DNA of 64,000 bases from Atriophallophorus winterbourni (lineage: Eukaryota; Platyhelminthes; Trematoda; Plagiorchiida; Microphallidae): NCBI GenBank assembly GCA_013407085.1, contig JACCGJ010001849.1, forward strand, positions 1-64,000, read 5' to 3'. A program made the translations under genes and the position numbers. Under the pieces are notes generated by a model. It saw only the letters and a list, made by a program, of their open reading frames with translations. It searched no databases and was not told the origin of the DNA. Below, piece by piece: positions 1 to 13,919 of the stretch (position 1 is its first letter; each line of letters starts with the position of its first letter).

Positions 1-990
1 GGTGGCAACATGATTACGTCTATTGAAAAACTATGGTACCGTAATCCGAAAGTACTAATCTTAACTCATCTAGTATTAAGTCCACGAACCTGATTGGAGG
101 GAAATACATAAAGTATCTATTAGTCACCATATCCGACAAGCATACTTGGACCTATCATCTAAGTACTCTACTTAATATATTACGTAGGCTTTCATTTATT
201 GCTGTTCGTTTTCGTTCTCCCTGCGTTTTGTCTAAATTATTTTCTCACGCCATATTCTCTTGGATATTACCGCATATTCTATACTGCTTACCTACTATTT
301 TCCCCCCACTTCTTTCAAAAGACTTTGTGTTGCTCAAACGTTGCATCAGGATTATACCGCGCGCAAGCTCTATTCCTCATGATGATATATTTTGAGAAAA
401 TCCTGAAACAACATATTCCATGAGGATCTCTTCAATAGCGAAGCTACTTCCAAGACTCGATAAAAACATGATACTGCCTTCTATAACGTTTTCATATAGG
501 AGATAATTTATCACATTTGTTTCACGATACCTTTGTCGTAGGGAACTGCTTATTGAACAATTACAGTCGAATTTATCTAGTTGATATCATGTGTATATAT
601 TATAAGAATATTTTTATGCTTTCCAAGTGTAATTTGCATAGAATTCCTAGTGTTTTTTGTCAAAACTAGCTCAAAGCTGAAATTTCGAAAATTATCGAAT
701 AAAGCTTTGTTTCTTTTTTTGTTCTTCGTAATTCAGCAGGTGAATTGTCAGGAATCCATAGTTGCCAAATTAAAAGTTACGGCAGCAGTATTTAAAAATT
801 AATTGTAGTCTTGATTTCTAATAATATTCGCTTCGTTCGTTGCTTTCCATATCCCGGTTGATCGAAGTCTATTGTTTTTCGCGTTGAAGGTAGCTGGTGT
901 TTCCATGTGCGTTAGGAACTGCATTAAAGCATGGATATTGACTAGCTTGAAGGTCAACGAATGTTTACAAATGTTACAATCATCTTGGAC
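1..990. other. Intergenic, nothing assignable
   Basis: AT-rich sequence. The open frames at 199-423 and 581-802 are short, rich in Phe/Leu/Tyr and start without context. I see no splice pattern, repeat partner or motif. Confidence 0.6.
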
Positions 991-996
991 TTTTCG

Positions 997-1945
997 TGTA
1001 TCAAATTTCCGATTTATACCTGAAACCTATCAGTGACCTTCCGTGACCTGCGTAGCGTGGTCCCCGTTCATGTTAAACTGAATGTATCAGGAATATTTGT
1101 AACATTTGTGCGGGCAGTAGGAGTCGAGTTTAGTTCGACCCGAAATGTGCTGTCCTCGTGCATACGAAAAACACCCGCAACATGTTATTAAAACGTGTTG
1201 AACATTTTGAAATGTGCAGTTATGGTTAATTGAACACTTACAATACAAAGCAGGCGATTGCAGCTACATACTACCACACATCCTTTGAGTCCAGTAGTTT
1301 CAAATTGAACAATGCAGGTACCTTTGTTCACGGCATCGCGGAGCTGTTAATGGCTTTGCGTTATGAACTTGATGATTCGAATTCGCTAGAGCCATTTTTC
1401 TCTCCCGCAATACATTCATGAAAACTGCCACGTAAACATATGTTAACTCATTACGGGAAAGATGCTCTCGATGTGAGACATTCACCTTTATAAAGAAACA
1501 TTTATTTACACGGTACATTTATGCAACAAAGCTACATAGATTGGCATGTTTTGGAAACGCAATTAACGTTCTTAAAATTTGGGAAAATAATGTGTCCAAA
1601 GCTAACTGACATTTTTCTTCATATGATCATCATGTGTTATTTGTAAATAACAAAATGATGCATGCTATTATAGGCATTAGGATGAAGAAGCCTCTACATG
1701 AGCAATCACGCGCTGCGTACATCATCTAATATAGGACAAATCTCGATCACGTTGGTTGTGTTTGCGGTCCGCATTCGCAAGCGCTCTTACACTCCTTGAT
1801 TATTCTTATACTGAGACTAATGTGTCTGATTTACTGGGGTCAACGCCTGTACAATGGTTTCGCGAACAAATCAGAATGGTGACCAGAAAGAAAGTGTTGG
1901 CACATGGCCAAAATAATCTGCATTAATACGGTTTCGAGCGCGCCC
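997..1945 (+). repeat. Interspersed repeat C, copy 1
   Basis: This segment of about 950 bp is repeated in reverse complement at 28921-29923, at an identity I judge by eye to be about 90%. The limits are seen directly. Similarity starts near the gtatcaaatttccgattt stretch and ends at the cgagcgcgcc stretch at 1936-1945. Both copies contain a short open frame (1230-1421 here) whose peptides share FESSSFKLNNAGTFVHGIAE, so the frame may descend from a coding region. The stretch 1085-1210 also resembles the reverse complement of part of repeat D (16.9-17.1 kb), so C and D may be distant relatives. I see no terminal inverted repeats and no recognisable transposase or RT. Confidence 0.85.
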
Positions 1946-2979
1946 AGCAGTTCCCTTACTGTATAGACTTAATAATGCTGAGCTTATAATACGTTTTTCA
2001 AAATCAGCGAAGACTTACAATTTGGTCAGCTCACGTTATCAACACAGGTAAACTAGTAGCAGATTGTTTCTTAGTGTGGAATTGAACAAATTAGGTATCC
2101 GGTTGAATAAAAATAATGTTTTAAGAAATAGATCAGAGCACATTTGATCAACTGCTCAATCCTAAACATGTTCCAATGGTTTGTTATTCTATTTGATTCA
2201 CCTATTCTTCATCGGTGAACAATTGAGGCATCAAATATTGACACTTGAAGTTCACAAATGATTCGTCAAATGTGTCCGATGTCTGTAAACGAGGCACCCC
2301 AAAATAAACTCCCCACGCTCTGAGTGGCACAAAATATACTAATTGCGAATGCGCTCTGACCTGCGCTCTGAATAATCCAAAGTAATTTTACAGTGAGTCA
2401 CACCATGGCAGGATTGGCCAAGAATGATCATCCATCAGAGAAACAAATCAATCGAACATTTGGGATTACATGCTCACGCGATCTGATTCCACACCCTTCA
2501 TTTGATGCTTCGATTGACCGAATTCTCGATAGAAATTTAAGAACTCAATAACGGTAGTGATACTGCAACGTTTAGACAGTCCTAATCAAATCTGTGACTG
2601 CCAATTTAGTAATATGTTACCTGTAAAATACAAAACTACAAGTCCTTATCGCAACTACTTTGAACAAAATCTGTGAGAGTGGTTTTCAATAGTAGCGCGC
2701 TGCGTGAATCTGTCGCAACACGCAGTATGGTTCTACTTGTATTTATTTACCATTCTTCCCTTCTGCTTCCCCGTAGCTCAGCTCTCCATCTATCATTTCA
2801 CACGAGGATTGAGATTGCAAACGGTGAAACGGGTGACCACATCGAATGTAACGACATGGCTTAAATAATCACTCCTAATTATCCAAATTATCGTATGGTG
2901 TGCGCTTTCGAACGTCATATACGTGTCCACCATAGGTTAAACTTTTATAAGGTTCCAGGTAATAAAGAAAAATCACTTT
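1946..2979. other. Intergenic, nothing assignable
   Basis: No coding signal, no repeat partner in the window and no structured motif that I can support. The frame at 2673-2864 does not begin with ATG and has no splice context. Confidence 0.5.
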
Positions 2980-5240
2980 TCAGCCAACTATATGCCACCA
3001 ACAAGACCGTTGATAGAGAATAGTAAGTCTGTCACCGTTTCCAAGTTGACGTTCAACGTGTATCCTGTGGTCATAATTTTTGATGGACCACCGTTCAACC
3101 ATGTAGACAAAATACTGATCGGTCAACCACGTCTGGGTGCTGCGTGTTGGTTTGCCAAGATAATGGCTTAATTCGAGATTAGGGGTCGCGCATGGCTTAT
3201 TGTTCCCTCGCTTGTCATCCACATCCACACACGGTGTTGGGATAACGGCTTCCTGGTACCTTGGAGCTAAGAAACTGAAAATTATCTGAACTTTGTAAAA
3301 GTGTCTCAGTTGGCAATGCGGGTGGGAGTTCTGATCCTCAGTAGCGCACGAGCATCCCCTAGACGGCAATCAAACCCAGTGAGGAATATTTTGTCGCCTA
3401 CACGTAACGCCCCTACAAGATGAATAAGATCAGAAACCCAGACAGGGGTAGGTTTGGTATGATTGGCGACCATAGGCGACCACTTGCGTGTTCGATAAAC
3501 AATAAAACAAGCAAACCATGCCCCTTCATTATAATAGGCGTCGTTTCCAAACAATCAACGCTAGCTACATTGTCAGAACAGCGAAACCTTAATGAACTTA
3601 CAAGATTTTCTCATTTTGGGCTATCCGATCTTCCATTTGTTACTGATAGCCTTGTTTTTGACAGATCCGAACGGTCAATCTAACAGGGCAACTTGTAGAC
3701 GAACAACTCTAGGGATATTTAAAGTGTGGTCCAAATTACATTAAAAATTTCTGTTTCACGTTTTACAACAAACTAGTTTAGATGTCTAAAAGCCTCGAAT
3801 TCAGTCACATGTAGTCCAAAGGAACAATAACAAGCGTATGTACACGCTTTTATCAAACAGATATTTTGTTTCGTCGTTTTCAGTGTGATCAATATTTGTT
3901 TAATTTATGCTCTGAATGGTTACGCTTCATTGATAAGCAAGACTGTTTTCATAACGGATCGGGGATCTATGATTTTACGTTATAATGAATAATGTTTATT
4001 TATTTGTAACGAGATCACAGATTGTAATGCTGCTTGAAACGCTGATTTATACTATTTACAATGATTCGTTGGATACAAAATAAATTGATCTCGCCATATG
4101 CTTCTTGTCTCTAAGACGTCACAACCCCGCCCATCTTACAACCTATAATCGGAGAGGTGATCACAAACCAGTAAGGATCGAAATACCGTGAATGCTACGT
4201 GTGAATTGGGCTCTTGTCTTAACTTTCATCCCGTAACCTCCCCAGATTCAACCCCATAGCCCACGTGGTTGCTAGGCTTAATAGCAATAAGCGTCGGTTA
4301 CCATGTGATCATTGAGCGGATTGTTGAATCGAAACTTTAATTACTCCGGGCGATGTGGTCAGCTAATCCGCGGTCAGTTGACGTGAAGACTCGATTATTT
4401 GATACTGTTGCTTAATTGTGGAAATACAACTATTAATTTTAGGCGATTATTGAATTTTCTTCATAAGTGTACATTTTGTTTCCTGGGTTCGGATATAATT
4501 TATGAGATATCATTTTGCTCTCATTGTTTAGACGACCGTGGAGCAAAATATCATTCGGCGAACTAGGCATGGTTATACGCCAATGTTTTCCAGTTCAAAG
4601 ATCTCCAATGAAATGTAACCGAATTTAACACACTTCTTCCGAGTTTTAGTCTTGCTGTGGCAATTCACGTGGTCACATTACTGAGGCAAATCGATGCGGT
4701 GTCTTTGATAATTGAAAAGCGAATGCGAGAAATTTTCTGGCGCATAGTAGAATCACAATATTTCGATGTTTGAAAGCACATAGTGGAGTAACGAGAACTT
4801 TCAATGGCTGTTATGTTACGACAGATTGTGGTGAGTAATATCTGTCGTTGTTTGGACTATCGCGATGTTGCTTTCTACAACAATTACAATATTCAAACTG
4901 GACATGTCCCCACAAACTTATATTTCCTGCTGATATATTTATCAATAAGGTGGTTCTGGAAATGGATGTTTGCCAGGTAGCTGTATGTGTATTCATGCTG
5001 AGCGCAAACATGAGTCAATATGACAACCAAAATTCTACATTTACCATATTTTCAACGAAATGAGATGGTAATTCTTCAACTGATAATTGAATACATACCA
5101 GAAGACTATGCAGTCAGCAAATGCTAGCAATGCTCATTAAATAATGTGCGTTATATTCACGGGACTTCATCTTAATTGAGAAACGGATTTAAAAATCTGA
5201 AACGTGAGAGAAGATGTAGAGAAGTACGCGGTAGAGAAGT
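2980..5240 (-). repeat. Composite repeat AB, copy 1
   Basis: The B part (2980-3430, forward here) resembles 56160-56680, and in reverse 15050-15530, 24220-24560 and (short) 48470-48660. The A part (about 3870-5240, reverse here) matches 13920-14480, 21780-22490, 57240-57930 (reverse) and 62900-64000. The match to 62900-64000 covers about 1.1 kb at about 85-90%. In every full copy A and B lie in the same relative order and orientation, so they form one unit. The A core holds an E-box palindrome (accacgtggg, reverse of 4258-4270). Near 5060-5200 a plus-strand peptide frame RNEMVILQLIIEYIPEDYAV is shared with 62928-63143 but carries stops here. The unit's class is unknown. Confidence 0.8.
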
Positions 5241-5398
5241 TTGATACGCATCAAGTTACGTCTCAAACTGTCGTTGACATTAAAAATGACCATTTGGTTA
5301 GCAGAATGGAAACCGTTTCAAAATTATCTTCGGATTGTTCACGATGGCGAGTAACAGAAAGAAAAAAGATTCTGCTATATAGATCAAGTTTCTTCTAA
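5204..5398 (+). other. Short open frame downstream of the AB relic peptide, unassigned
   Basis: This 64-codon frame starts with GTG and directly follows the shared AB peptide frame. It is hydrophilic and lysine/serine-rich, reading VEKYAVEKFDTHQ near its start. I recognise no family. It may be the remains of a coding region carried by the AB unit, or chance. It has no counterpart at 62.5-62.9 kb that I can see. Confidence 0.15.
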
Positions 5399-5399
5399 A

Positions 5400-7540
5400 T
5401 TAATAGCCGCAATTTGTGTCAGAAGCATCTGCTGACAAATCCGTGGTCACTAGACCAGAATCTTCAAAGGTCCCTTTGATGTAATTGCATTAGTGGTGCC
5501 TTAATTTACATTGTCACACAACACCCTTTGATTGAAGGAATGACACGGGGACTCCGAATGTTGAGACTGTCACAGTATTTTAAACTGTTTATGTTAATTT
5601 ATTCCGGTACGCAGCTGGCTGTCACACTTGAAATGTAATCAGTGTTTACACTCCCCTTTTATTTACTGTGTACCCTTAAACTCAATATAAAGATGGAGAT
5701 TTCATCAATTGCTGAACTAACCATTTGATTTTAACCCGTGCAGCTTGGGGATACTCGTTTAACAAATCCATTTGATAGTCAGCATGTTCGTTAACAGCAA
5801 GTTTTAAGTAAACTCAATCCGTTAAAGGAGATGTTTAAGTTATAGAAATTTGAGGTTGATTTGGATTCACAAAATCGAAGAACAATCATGCATTTTTCGA
5901 AATTCTGTCAGAAATTCCACTTACGTCATCCGGCTGACGGTACTTCGGATCATACAGTCACATTACTTAAGTGATTTCTAAGCAAAGTGTAACTCATCTC
6001 TGCTAATGTATGTAAGAATGCTGCTGTTTGTCACATGCGATGTAGCAATGTTTGCACAAGTGCAACGATTGTCACCACTGGGCCTACATCAATCAAGCAG
6101 TTGGACGAACTACAAACATAACCGAGTTGAAGTATTGTTTAGTAAATAGCCTTCATTGTTCACAACCATGGATTTAATACCGGATTAACATGGTCTTTAT
6201 TGAACAAAGAGATTCTCATATGCCATCAGAGCTAGCAATGTAATGATTTAAACGTTAAAAATACGAATAAACTTTCGCGGATAGGGATTTAAATAGTCCT
6301 AAATTACACATTTTTACTACTAATGTATTTTTGAATGCATAATTCTTGTAGGGAAGTGGAAACAAATTTGTTTTTGTACCCGACACGAAAATTTCGTGCA
6401 CAGTAATAAACCCAATTATATAACTCACTCTTTTAAAAAAGATTCGTAAATATCTCTTTGACGTTTGTATTGATGCCTCCAAAGTTGACCGGTCATTAAG
6501 TAATGTCTTTAAAATTGCGCATCAGCTGTAATGTTTAGTCGCACGTGTTTTTTATGTAAACCTTAAACAAGATTCCTACGCCCGCATTGCTCCAAATATT
6601 GCTAATAATTTTGAACCATCTTTCCTGAAATCTCAAGGGTCTTAGTCGAGACGATAACAGATCACGGGTTAATCGTTAGCGAATAAGTAAGTTCAAGCGC
6701 GGTGTAACGCTATGAAGCTACAATCCAGTTGAAGACGTATTAGAAGTTAAATAAGTCATTGTTGTTCTTAAAACAAGGATATAAAGTTAAGTTAATGACT
6801 GTGTAATTAAAAGCATGTCACGTGAATCTAAAATTCCCTTGGTTCCTCATTTTTGACAACTGATTCTTTTTTTTACTAATTTCCTAAATATATTTGCATC
6901 GGTTGAATAATTTCATTGCTTGAAGTTGATAAATCATTGTTCACAATAAAATAATCAGAAAAGAAAATGTGATGTGTCAAAGTAAATGTTCGTACTTCTA
7001 TGTATCACCACTTGCTGGATAACCGAGATGAATATCGTTGAAACACGAATTTATCATCACAAATAGGGTCTCCAAAGTTCATTTTGTTTCTCACTGTCCA
7101 AAGTGAACCTGGATTGGCTTGAACACTGTAGACTGGAATAATGGACGTCAATTGCATTGTTGATAAAGAAAGATAAAAAGGAATTCGATGTCCCGGGTTT
7201 ATGGGTCTCGATCGGCGCTCAAAGGATCCATCATTGAATGTATCCAACTAGCCAGAGCATACTGAAAACACACATTGGGCCGATGGCATCCAAGCCTCTA
7301 GGTTCTCTTCAATAATGCAGACTCCGCTATCGGATAAACAGAGATGGGTTGCTTCATCCAACCCACTTTTATTTGTGTGAATTTTATCTCGTTCAATACG
7401 ACAAATGCAGCTTCCTTTTTGCTATCATGTCGCATCAATTTACCACGGTCACTGCCATTATCGTGACTGGTGCTGCTGGAGTTCGCATGATGCGGCGTGA
7501 ATGTATTGAATCACCCTTCATTAGTCTTGCCTGAAAGTTC
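5400..7540. other. Left-arm intergenic sequence
   Basis: This stretch lies between the AB copy and a LINE fragment. Its counterpart in the right arm is much shorter (61.85-62.9 kb), so it probably holds insertions. The open frames here (6255-6482, 7005-7247, 7349-7534) show no recognisable motif. Confidence 0.4.
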
Positions 7541-7559
7541 CTCGCTTATTTGTTGCAAT

Positions 7560-8260
7560 CTCGCACGGAAATCCGAAAGCTGGAAGATCAGGGTTGTTGT
7601 TGTTGGCCACCTTGTCAAAGTTAACCATTGATGTACATCAGAGTCGCGTGAATTTTCATGTTCTGCAGCTTTGTGAATGACTAACCAGTCCGATTCGGCA
7701 GGAACAATCTCTCCCACAACGATTGCAACGATGATCAGAACTCGGTTGAAGGGCGTCAGTTGCACGCCGGTAGGGTGATCTGCGTTCAGCAGCCAACAGC
7801 TGTATCTGCTCCTCCCCAGCTTGCAGACGACGCTTTACACGTCCTCCAATGTGAGCGTTGAAGAGCAGGTTCTTCTTGGGTCAATGCCAAGAGCTTTCAT
7901 ATCTCTTTTGCAAACGTCTTTGTACCGCAAGTGCGGTCTGCCTAATGGTCAACTTCCTAGTTGCAACTCACCATAGAGTAGATCTTTCGGAATACGACCA
8001 TTTTCCATTCTGTAGACATGACGAAGCCACCGCAGGCGGTGCTGTTTCAATAGGGCGAACATGCTTTGTAGACCAGCTTTTGAAAGCACTTCCGCATTAG
8101 TCACTCTGTCCATCCACGATATGTTCAAGATACGACGGATGCTTCGTAGATGGAAAGCATTCAGCTTCCATTCGTATCTTGCGTGGGTGGTCCAGGTTTC
8201 ACTGCCATACAGTAAAGCATTTAGTACGCACGCGCCGTATACCATCATGGTAGCACATAA
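7560..8260 (-). pseudogene. LINE fragment: RT C-terminal region plus C2HC zinc finger
   Basis: This is the 3' end of a non-LTR retrotransposon ORF2, 5'-truncated. The frame at 7949-8248 reads LLYGSETWTTHARYEWKLNA and then RRILNISWMDRVTNAEVLSK, the pattern found just after the RT domain in many animal endonuclease-RT elements. It continues with RLRWLRHVYRMENGRIPKDL. Further along, after decay, the last codons encode a zinc finger, CNRCGRDCSCRIGL followed by SHSQSC and then a stop near 7653. The RT catalytic part is missing. The element is an insertion: the same 3' end recurs at 22990-23780 and 50195-50430, all on the minus strand. The clade is not assigned. The product is non-functional. Confidence 0.88.
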
Positions 8261-8264
8261 TAAA

Positions 8265-9655
8265 AATTAACCAAGACCGATCACAATGCTCTGCCTAATA
8301 GTAATTCGAATGCATGAATTTCCATAGTATTTGGCAGCCCTTATTTGCATCATTTTTTGTGATATTCAAGATGCCCTAGAGCACAATGACACAGATGTTC
8401 AAAATTGATGATTACTCTGCAACGGGGGGCTGCAATGAAAATTATGGTGTATTTAGTATCAATCGATTTATACTGACCATATTTTAAGCAATAAAACTCC
8501 TATCAATCTTTTGTCAGGTGCATAAGTATACTTTTACAGAATGACCGACTTCTGTTGCGAAAGCGTGTTATGAAGCAATAAATTGCAGGTCACAAGGAAT
8601 CTGCTTCGTCGATGTTATTCTTCACATTTCCTCGAGTTGGTTGTAAATAGTATGGATCACCGGTGTAGGCATATATACCCAGTTTTATTCACTTTATCAT
8701 TGTATCATTGTATACTCTCGAATCTCCTAGCCTCCTTATTTCTACAATCGGAAATCTTTGGTGATTGCAGGACAGTAAAGCATCTATACGTATTGTCGAT
8801 GAAAATTGCTGTCATCTATGATACAATTTCATTCATCTCTAAGCAGACCATGCGCGTGGCTATGGTGTACAGCTTATTTATCTTTTCGGGAATCCTTGCC
8901 CGACGCCGCCGCCCAGTGTTTTGCTTTTTCAACTGAAATCAGAAAACATCGCGATTAATAATTTGTGGCGCTAGCCAATTAAGCACAGCAATAGGTGCAT
9001 AATAATACATGAGATTTTTATATTATTTGAGCGTTTTATTATCTAGCAGAGCTGTAGTGTTGACGGTCATTCGGAAGTGAATTTGGAAGAGCAATAAGAA
9101 ATAAATAGAACTTACTCGACGTATATTATCCCGCGGTTCATGAGACGTAGGATGATCGCTGCTTCCTCACTGGAAACAACGGGTTTAGAATTCTCCCATT
9201 TGATGAAACAGTTAGAACCGGAGTATAGGTTTTATCTGAAGATAGCCCGCACCTGGTCATCATTTTGTGTATTCGGGGCCTAATCAAACCTATCGGTACG
9301 ACAATGAGTTCTCTATGGGGGACGTGACCAATCTGCAAATCAATAGCAAGTGACACGAGTGCCAAGATGAGGTTCAAAATGCGATTGACACATGGTTGTG
9401 AGAAATCCGCCACTCCCCACCGTTGGGAATCTCCACACGTTCCTTATCATACATTTGTTTTTACATCGATGAGAAATAAACCTGGTTTTACAAGCTACCT
9501 GATTCTAAATGAATTTGCCAATTTGCATAGAAACATGTGAAAACTTGCTGGATATTTAGCTCACTCAGCCGCTGAGCAACGATGTTGCCAAGAAACTGTT
9601 AGATTCTGTCCAGTCGATAAAATGCTTTACGATTCATCGATTGGCTAGCACTCGC
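8265..9655. other. Left-arm intergenic sequence
   Basis: Nothing assignable. The 117-codon frame at 8583-8936 opens with TTG and has no ATG in a credible position. The minus-strand frame at 9138-9413 opens with GTG and has no family resemblance or clear splice context. Confidence 0.4.
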
Positions 9656-9659
9656 CTAG

Positions 9660-10160
9660 GCACGTTAGCTAAATGTCGAACTTGTATCATCTATGCTATT
9701 ACACTGATATTCCATAAATGGTTTGGATTTGCATCAAGAACTCGAAAGGGAAATGATAACACAGTTTTGACGTAAGTGAATTCCAGGCGATTGATCCATG
9801 AAATGATCTTCCTTAGACGTACATCCTATCTGCTGAATGTGAGTCTAGCCGTTCTCTGTCCATCTTTCACTTATAGATGAACGAAAGTCACCTTAATTAC
9901 AAGGATCATTAGAATAGGTTAATGCGGATGGAATACATGAAAATGCCAAGAGTAGGATATTAGATATCAAGTGATGGAAATTATGATAACATAAACATTG
10001 TCGCTTCGGGTTAAAAACAAAATATCACCCGTCATTAGTGATTTATGCGGGTATGAATTGATAGTTGTTACAGTCATGCGTCTGCCAATGTTTCGAGGTG
10101 TGAACATTCAAGTTACACATAGACTGTTAGACTGATTATGTCATCAATAGTTCACAGTTT
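9660..10160 (-). repeat. Repeat F, left copy, with decayed coding relic
   Basis: The reverse complement of this region aligns with 61320-61830, and the two lie at mirror positions in the large inverted duplication. Read on the minus strand from 9864 to 9725, the frame gives DGQRTARLTFSR, one stop, and later YVKTVLSFPFRVL. This parallels DGQSKARLTFSRYE and FVKTVLPFSFRAL in the right copy without a frameshift. The frame therefore looks like a former coding segment. I do not recognise the family. The rest of F is non-coding and about 80% similar by eye. Confidence 0.7.
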
Positions 10161-10969
10161 GGAATGACCTAAAGGATGATTACACTATGATCATCGTTTT
10201 TTAAACACATGTTCGCCTAGAATGTTACAGCTATGAACTCAAAATCCAAGAACCGATTGTTTAACGGCCGGTTACATAAGGCAGGAAAACATTCGAGCTC
10301 ACACGAAGAGAAATCATTTTCCGAGTTTGGCTGTGTGAATTGTACGACAACATGGTTCACAGGGCATAAAATTATCCGATTGATCGGTGGTCGAATTGGT
10401 TCGAAGAAAAATGCTCTCAGTGTTATGTGACCGAATTTACATGAACACACATCATACAGGTTTGATAAGCGTTGTCCTGGTCAAAAGATCAGCGCAACCT
10501 CGATTACTCAAATGTACAATAGTATTTAGGTCTATTTGAACATTTTAACGATGAATATTTTACACATGCATCAATTGATGGTGAATAAATTAATTTGATT
10601 CTCTAAAAATTCGTGTAAACCAACAAATGTTGATTTTTATTTTCTTTCTTTCTTAATACGAAGGCACAAATAATGTTCACCAAGTGTATCAAGAATTTAA
10701 CGTCAAGATGAATGACTCTTTTAAAGATCATAATGCCGAATTCGCGCTGAGCTCAGCGAAGATCTCACTTTTATCGTTTGATATCATCAGTTGATGTACA
10801 ATTGATGATGTGCTGATCCGGAGTAAACGAGTAGCGGGTGTATGATACAACAGAATGTAGCGTTGGATCCGGGGACGTAAGTGTCCATCACTTGCCGCGA
10901 TATCCCAAGGTTCAAGCAAATTGCATGTATTCACAATAATTTGATACATCTAATACTAGCCAGATCATA
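10161..10969. other. Left-arm intergenic sequence
   Basis: Overlapping open frames lie on both strands at 10217-10450. Neither has a motif. Similarity to the right arm is only patchy here. Confidence 0.35.
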
Positions 10970-11345
10970 TTCTATTTGCTAATGACACCCCAGGTGATAG
11001 GACTTCAGTTGTTTGCCTCAGTCAAGATGACTCCGAATTTGCCTCTTGTTCCCCTATTCGCGAAACCATTTTGGCCAGTGCTACGTTTCTGGAATCAACC
11101 CAGTTGCATGAATATGATTCCCGATCGGTGTCGAACATTTTCATTTTTAATGCGAGTCCAGTTTGCATATTGAGGTCAAGACGAAATGAAATGTATGACT
11201 TAAACATCTGCGGCTGCTGTGTAAAATCGAATTCGATGATAAACGATGACTGAATAATTATATATAGATCGCCATGGTTTAGAAGTGATGCTTCAGTCCA
11301 AACTGGTTTATTATAAAAGATGCCAAATACCTTACATCATTGAAT
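10970..11345 (+). pseudogene. Decayed mirror copy of the exon pair at 59.65-60.1 kb
   Basis: The plus-strand sequence at 11190-11345 aligns with the minus strand of about 59690-59850. Shared stretches include gatgataaacga and aaactggttt, followed by ttataaaaga. The upstream frame (about 10975-11170) reads SEFASCSPIRETILASATFL and then YDSRSVSNIFIF, weakly parallel to the right-arm exon (LAPQQL, then YERSTTLNPLSF). The acceptor AG present in the right copy is lost here (ctgtgtaa against ctgtttag), and stops follow. I infer a dead paralogue created by the inverted duplication. The protein family is unknown. Confidence 0.4.
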
Positions 11346-11349
11346 GAAT

Positions 11350-13470
11350 AGATCAATCGAAAATCAATTGGGAGGGGATGTTCGTTGATAGAATGTTTTC
11401 GAAATTCGTTCTACCTTTTACAAGCTGAATCTCATGACTATCAAGATCAGGCTAATAAAGCCGTTAGGATCCATTTATTGGATTACTTTGTAGAACTGAT
11501 TCCGTAATGTATGAACGATCGCTCCCAATTCGCGATGAAATCGAAGCAGCCCGATAGTTAGTGCAACCAGTTGAACTATAGGCGCAGTCACATTCACGCT
11601 CCTCATTAATTTTCTGCCCAAATCAAAACAACGGAGAATTCACCACAAATCGTCACAAATAAAAGTTTCGGCGGATTAGTAAACGGATTAGGAGTTCGGA
11701 ACTGAGGGTTCGAAAGGGAACACGGCGGTTACAAGTTAGCGAATCGAGATTTGCCGGGATTCGGTAAGAGTGCTTGTAGCCTACCTACAGACTTGAAGTG
11801 AGCATTCAAATATTTGAGGTAGTATAAGATGTTTAACTGAAAAATGAGAGCCAGGTTCTATTGCGCTGTATTCAAGAGTTCATCTTGCAATAATTAGTGG
11901 TTATAGTTATCGTTACATCATGAACAAATAAAATGATTATCGAGTAGGTGGCAAGAAAATATCCAGATGGCAGACATGTTGTTTTGAAAAAGAATTCGCC
12001 CAATAGATGTGCGAGCAAAATTTGCGCACGGCGTTAACCGGTGGACAATTCGAATGCCCTGGTAAATAATAAACATACGGGGCCACGTTTTACAAAGGAC
12101 CTAGGATTAAGGCAGCTGTTTTAGCTAATTATAAAAGGGTTGATTTGCTGACCCCACACATCCCTACTGATGTTTCATCATGAACTTGGAATCATACAAT
12201 GCGAAGTTATTCGGCTCATTAAGAATTCTTGATAAAAACAGTTGGAGCGTTGCATATTGTCCAAGGTGTGAAATCATATTGCGTTTAACGCTTCTTGTTA
12301 AAGGAACCGGTAAAATTTGACAGCCCAACGGACTCTAACAACGCGATGAGGGAGAACGTGTTAGCGACTATTGTAAGACCCCAAACAGCGTGAAAATAAT
12401 TGTACATGGATTTCACTGTTAAAGAGTTTGAAACAATTATTTCTACGCATTTGTAATTAAGAAATTACTTGTCCAATTCGAGCTGGAGTTTAGACCATTT
12501 TATATTTGCTCCTCTGGCTCAGATTTTGAATGAATTATATATCCCCTCGGTTGGATGAGGTTGATTTAATTGCTGTAAACTTTGAATATGTCTTTTGCCT
12601 CGTGGGTGATATGCTGGCGATTAACTTTGAAAACCACAGAAATCACACACGGGCACAAAGCAGTCCGAAAACACTTGGACATGTTACATAATGTGAAACG
12701 CTAATCGTAGTCACATCAGCTAGCGTTTCCAATCTGGCAGCGGTATGTGGGTATAATTATCACTCTAAAATGAGAGTGGATATTAACCGTTCTCACGCTA
12801 TTATTCTGCGATTTCTGTATGAGTCTCATTGTTACAGCCACATCAGTCCTTGTATGTATTTTGTGTGAACAATGTGGACCAAGTAACAGATTGCTGTTAA
12901 GTTGATCAGCGAATTGCGTGCTGCAATCAACGGTAGTCTTGACATCTGATCAATAGTGTACAATATCGTCACGGATTTTTAGTTGCCATGTAGTATTGAA
13001 AACGATTTCTGACATTAGGGATTGACAATGGACACAAGCAAATTCATCAATTGCAATAGAAATCACCATGCACTCCGTTCGTTTGTAATGAATCTATTAT
13101 AACAAAATATCTTATGAAGATCAACCTAATTGATAAAAAATTCAGCACCACAACTTAATTGTTCTATTGTTATGCAGTTGCAGAATGATTTTACTTTCTA
13201 TGCGAGCGTTTACTCGATTCCACGGATTCAAACAAGTTGTATTGCAATCGCTGTGAAGCAGCTGGTGGGAAGGATATATCGTTAATCGTATAAGTAGATC
13301 CAGGTATCTGATACAATTTCTACAACATGAGTTGCAATATTTCCATTTCCAATATTTGCCAAAACCCCAACCAACGATCGGCTTGAATATGGTCATCTGC
13401 AGGTTTGCAGCTATTTAAGACAATATTCCCGTAACGAGCACAAAGCTTCTATCAATGTCTGGAAATTATG
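11350..13470. other. Left-arm intergenic sequence
   Basis: No coding region recognised. Mirror similarity to the right arm is hard to follow because the right side is partly a gap. A short match is visible at about 13515-13545 against 58235-58275 (reverse). Confidence 0.4.
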
Positions 13471-13919
13471 ACAAACACATTTTCAGAATGAAAAAGATTT
13501 ATATCAAAATCGGAATTCCAGCTTTACGTTAATTTTATCAAAATCAGTATAAAATTACAAGGTTATAAGAAAATATAACACAAACAAAATATTAACGAGA
13601 TAATTGGTTCATTGTTCATCCTACGACCCCACTCTTTTGACAGAAATATCCTGATGTGAATGAGAGGAAAGTTATTGGAGTGAGTGGGAGGTGTCTGTGA
13701 GATTAGTAAGTCAATCATAAGATAAGAACTGTTTTTTTTAAATTGGTAACAAGACGTTTTCGCGGAAGATAGAACTAGTGAGAATGATAATTTAGATGTA
13801 ACATCTTATTATCGCAATATCTGTTTAAGGTATGTGGTTTTAAACATTACTGGCATTTGATTGCATCAGATAAATATATCGAAGCGAATATATGGGAAAG
13901 CTATGGTTAGGCTTGTTTT

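Noticed and set aside
8583..8936. 117-codon plus-strand open frame
   Set aside because: It opens with TTG, has no credible start or splice context, and shows no motif or conserved copy.
10217..10450. Overlapping open frames on both strands
   Set aside because: Neither has a motif or a conserved partner. Mutual overlap suggests chance.
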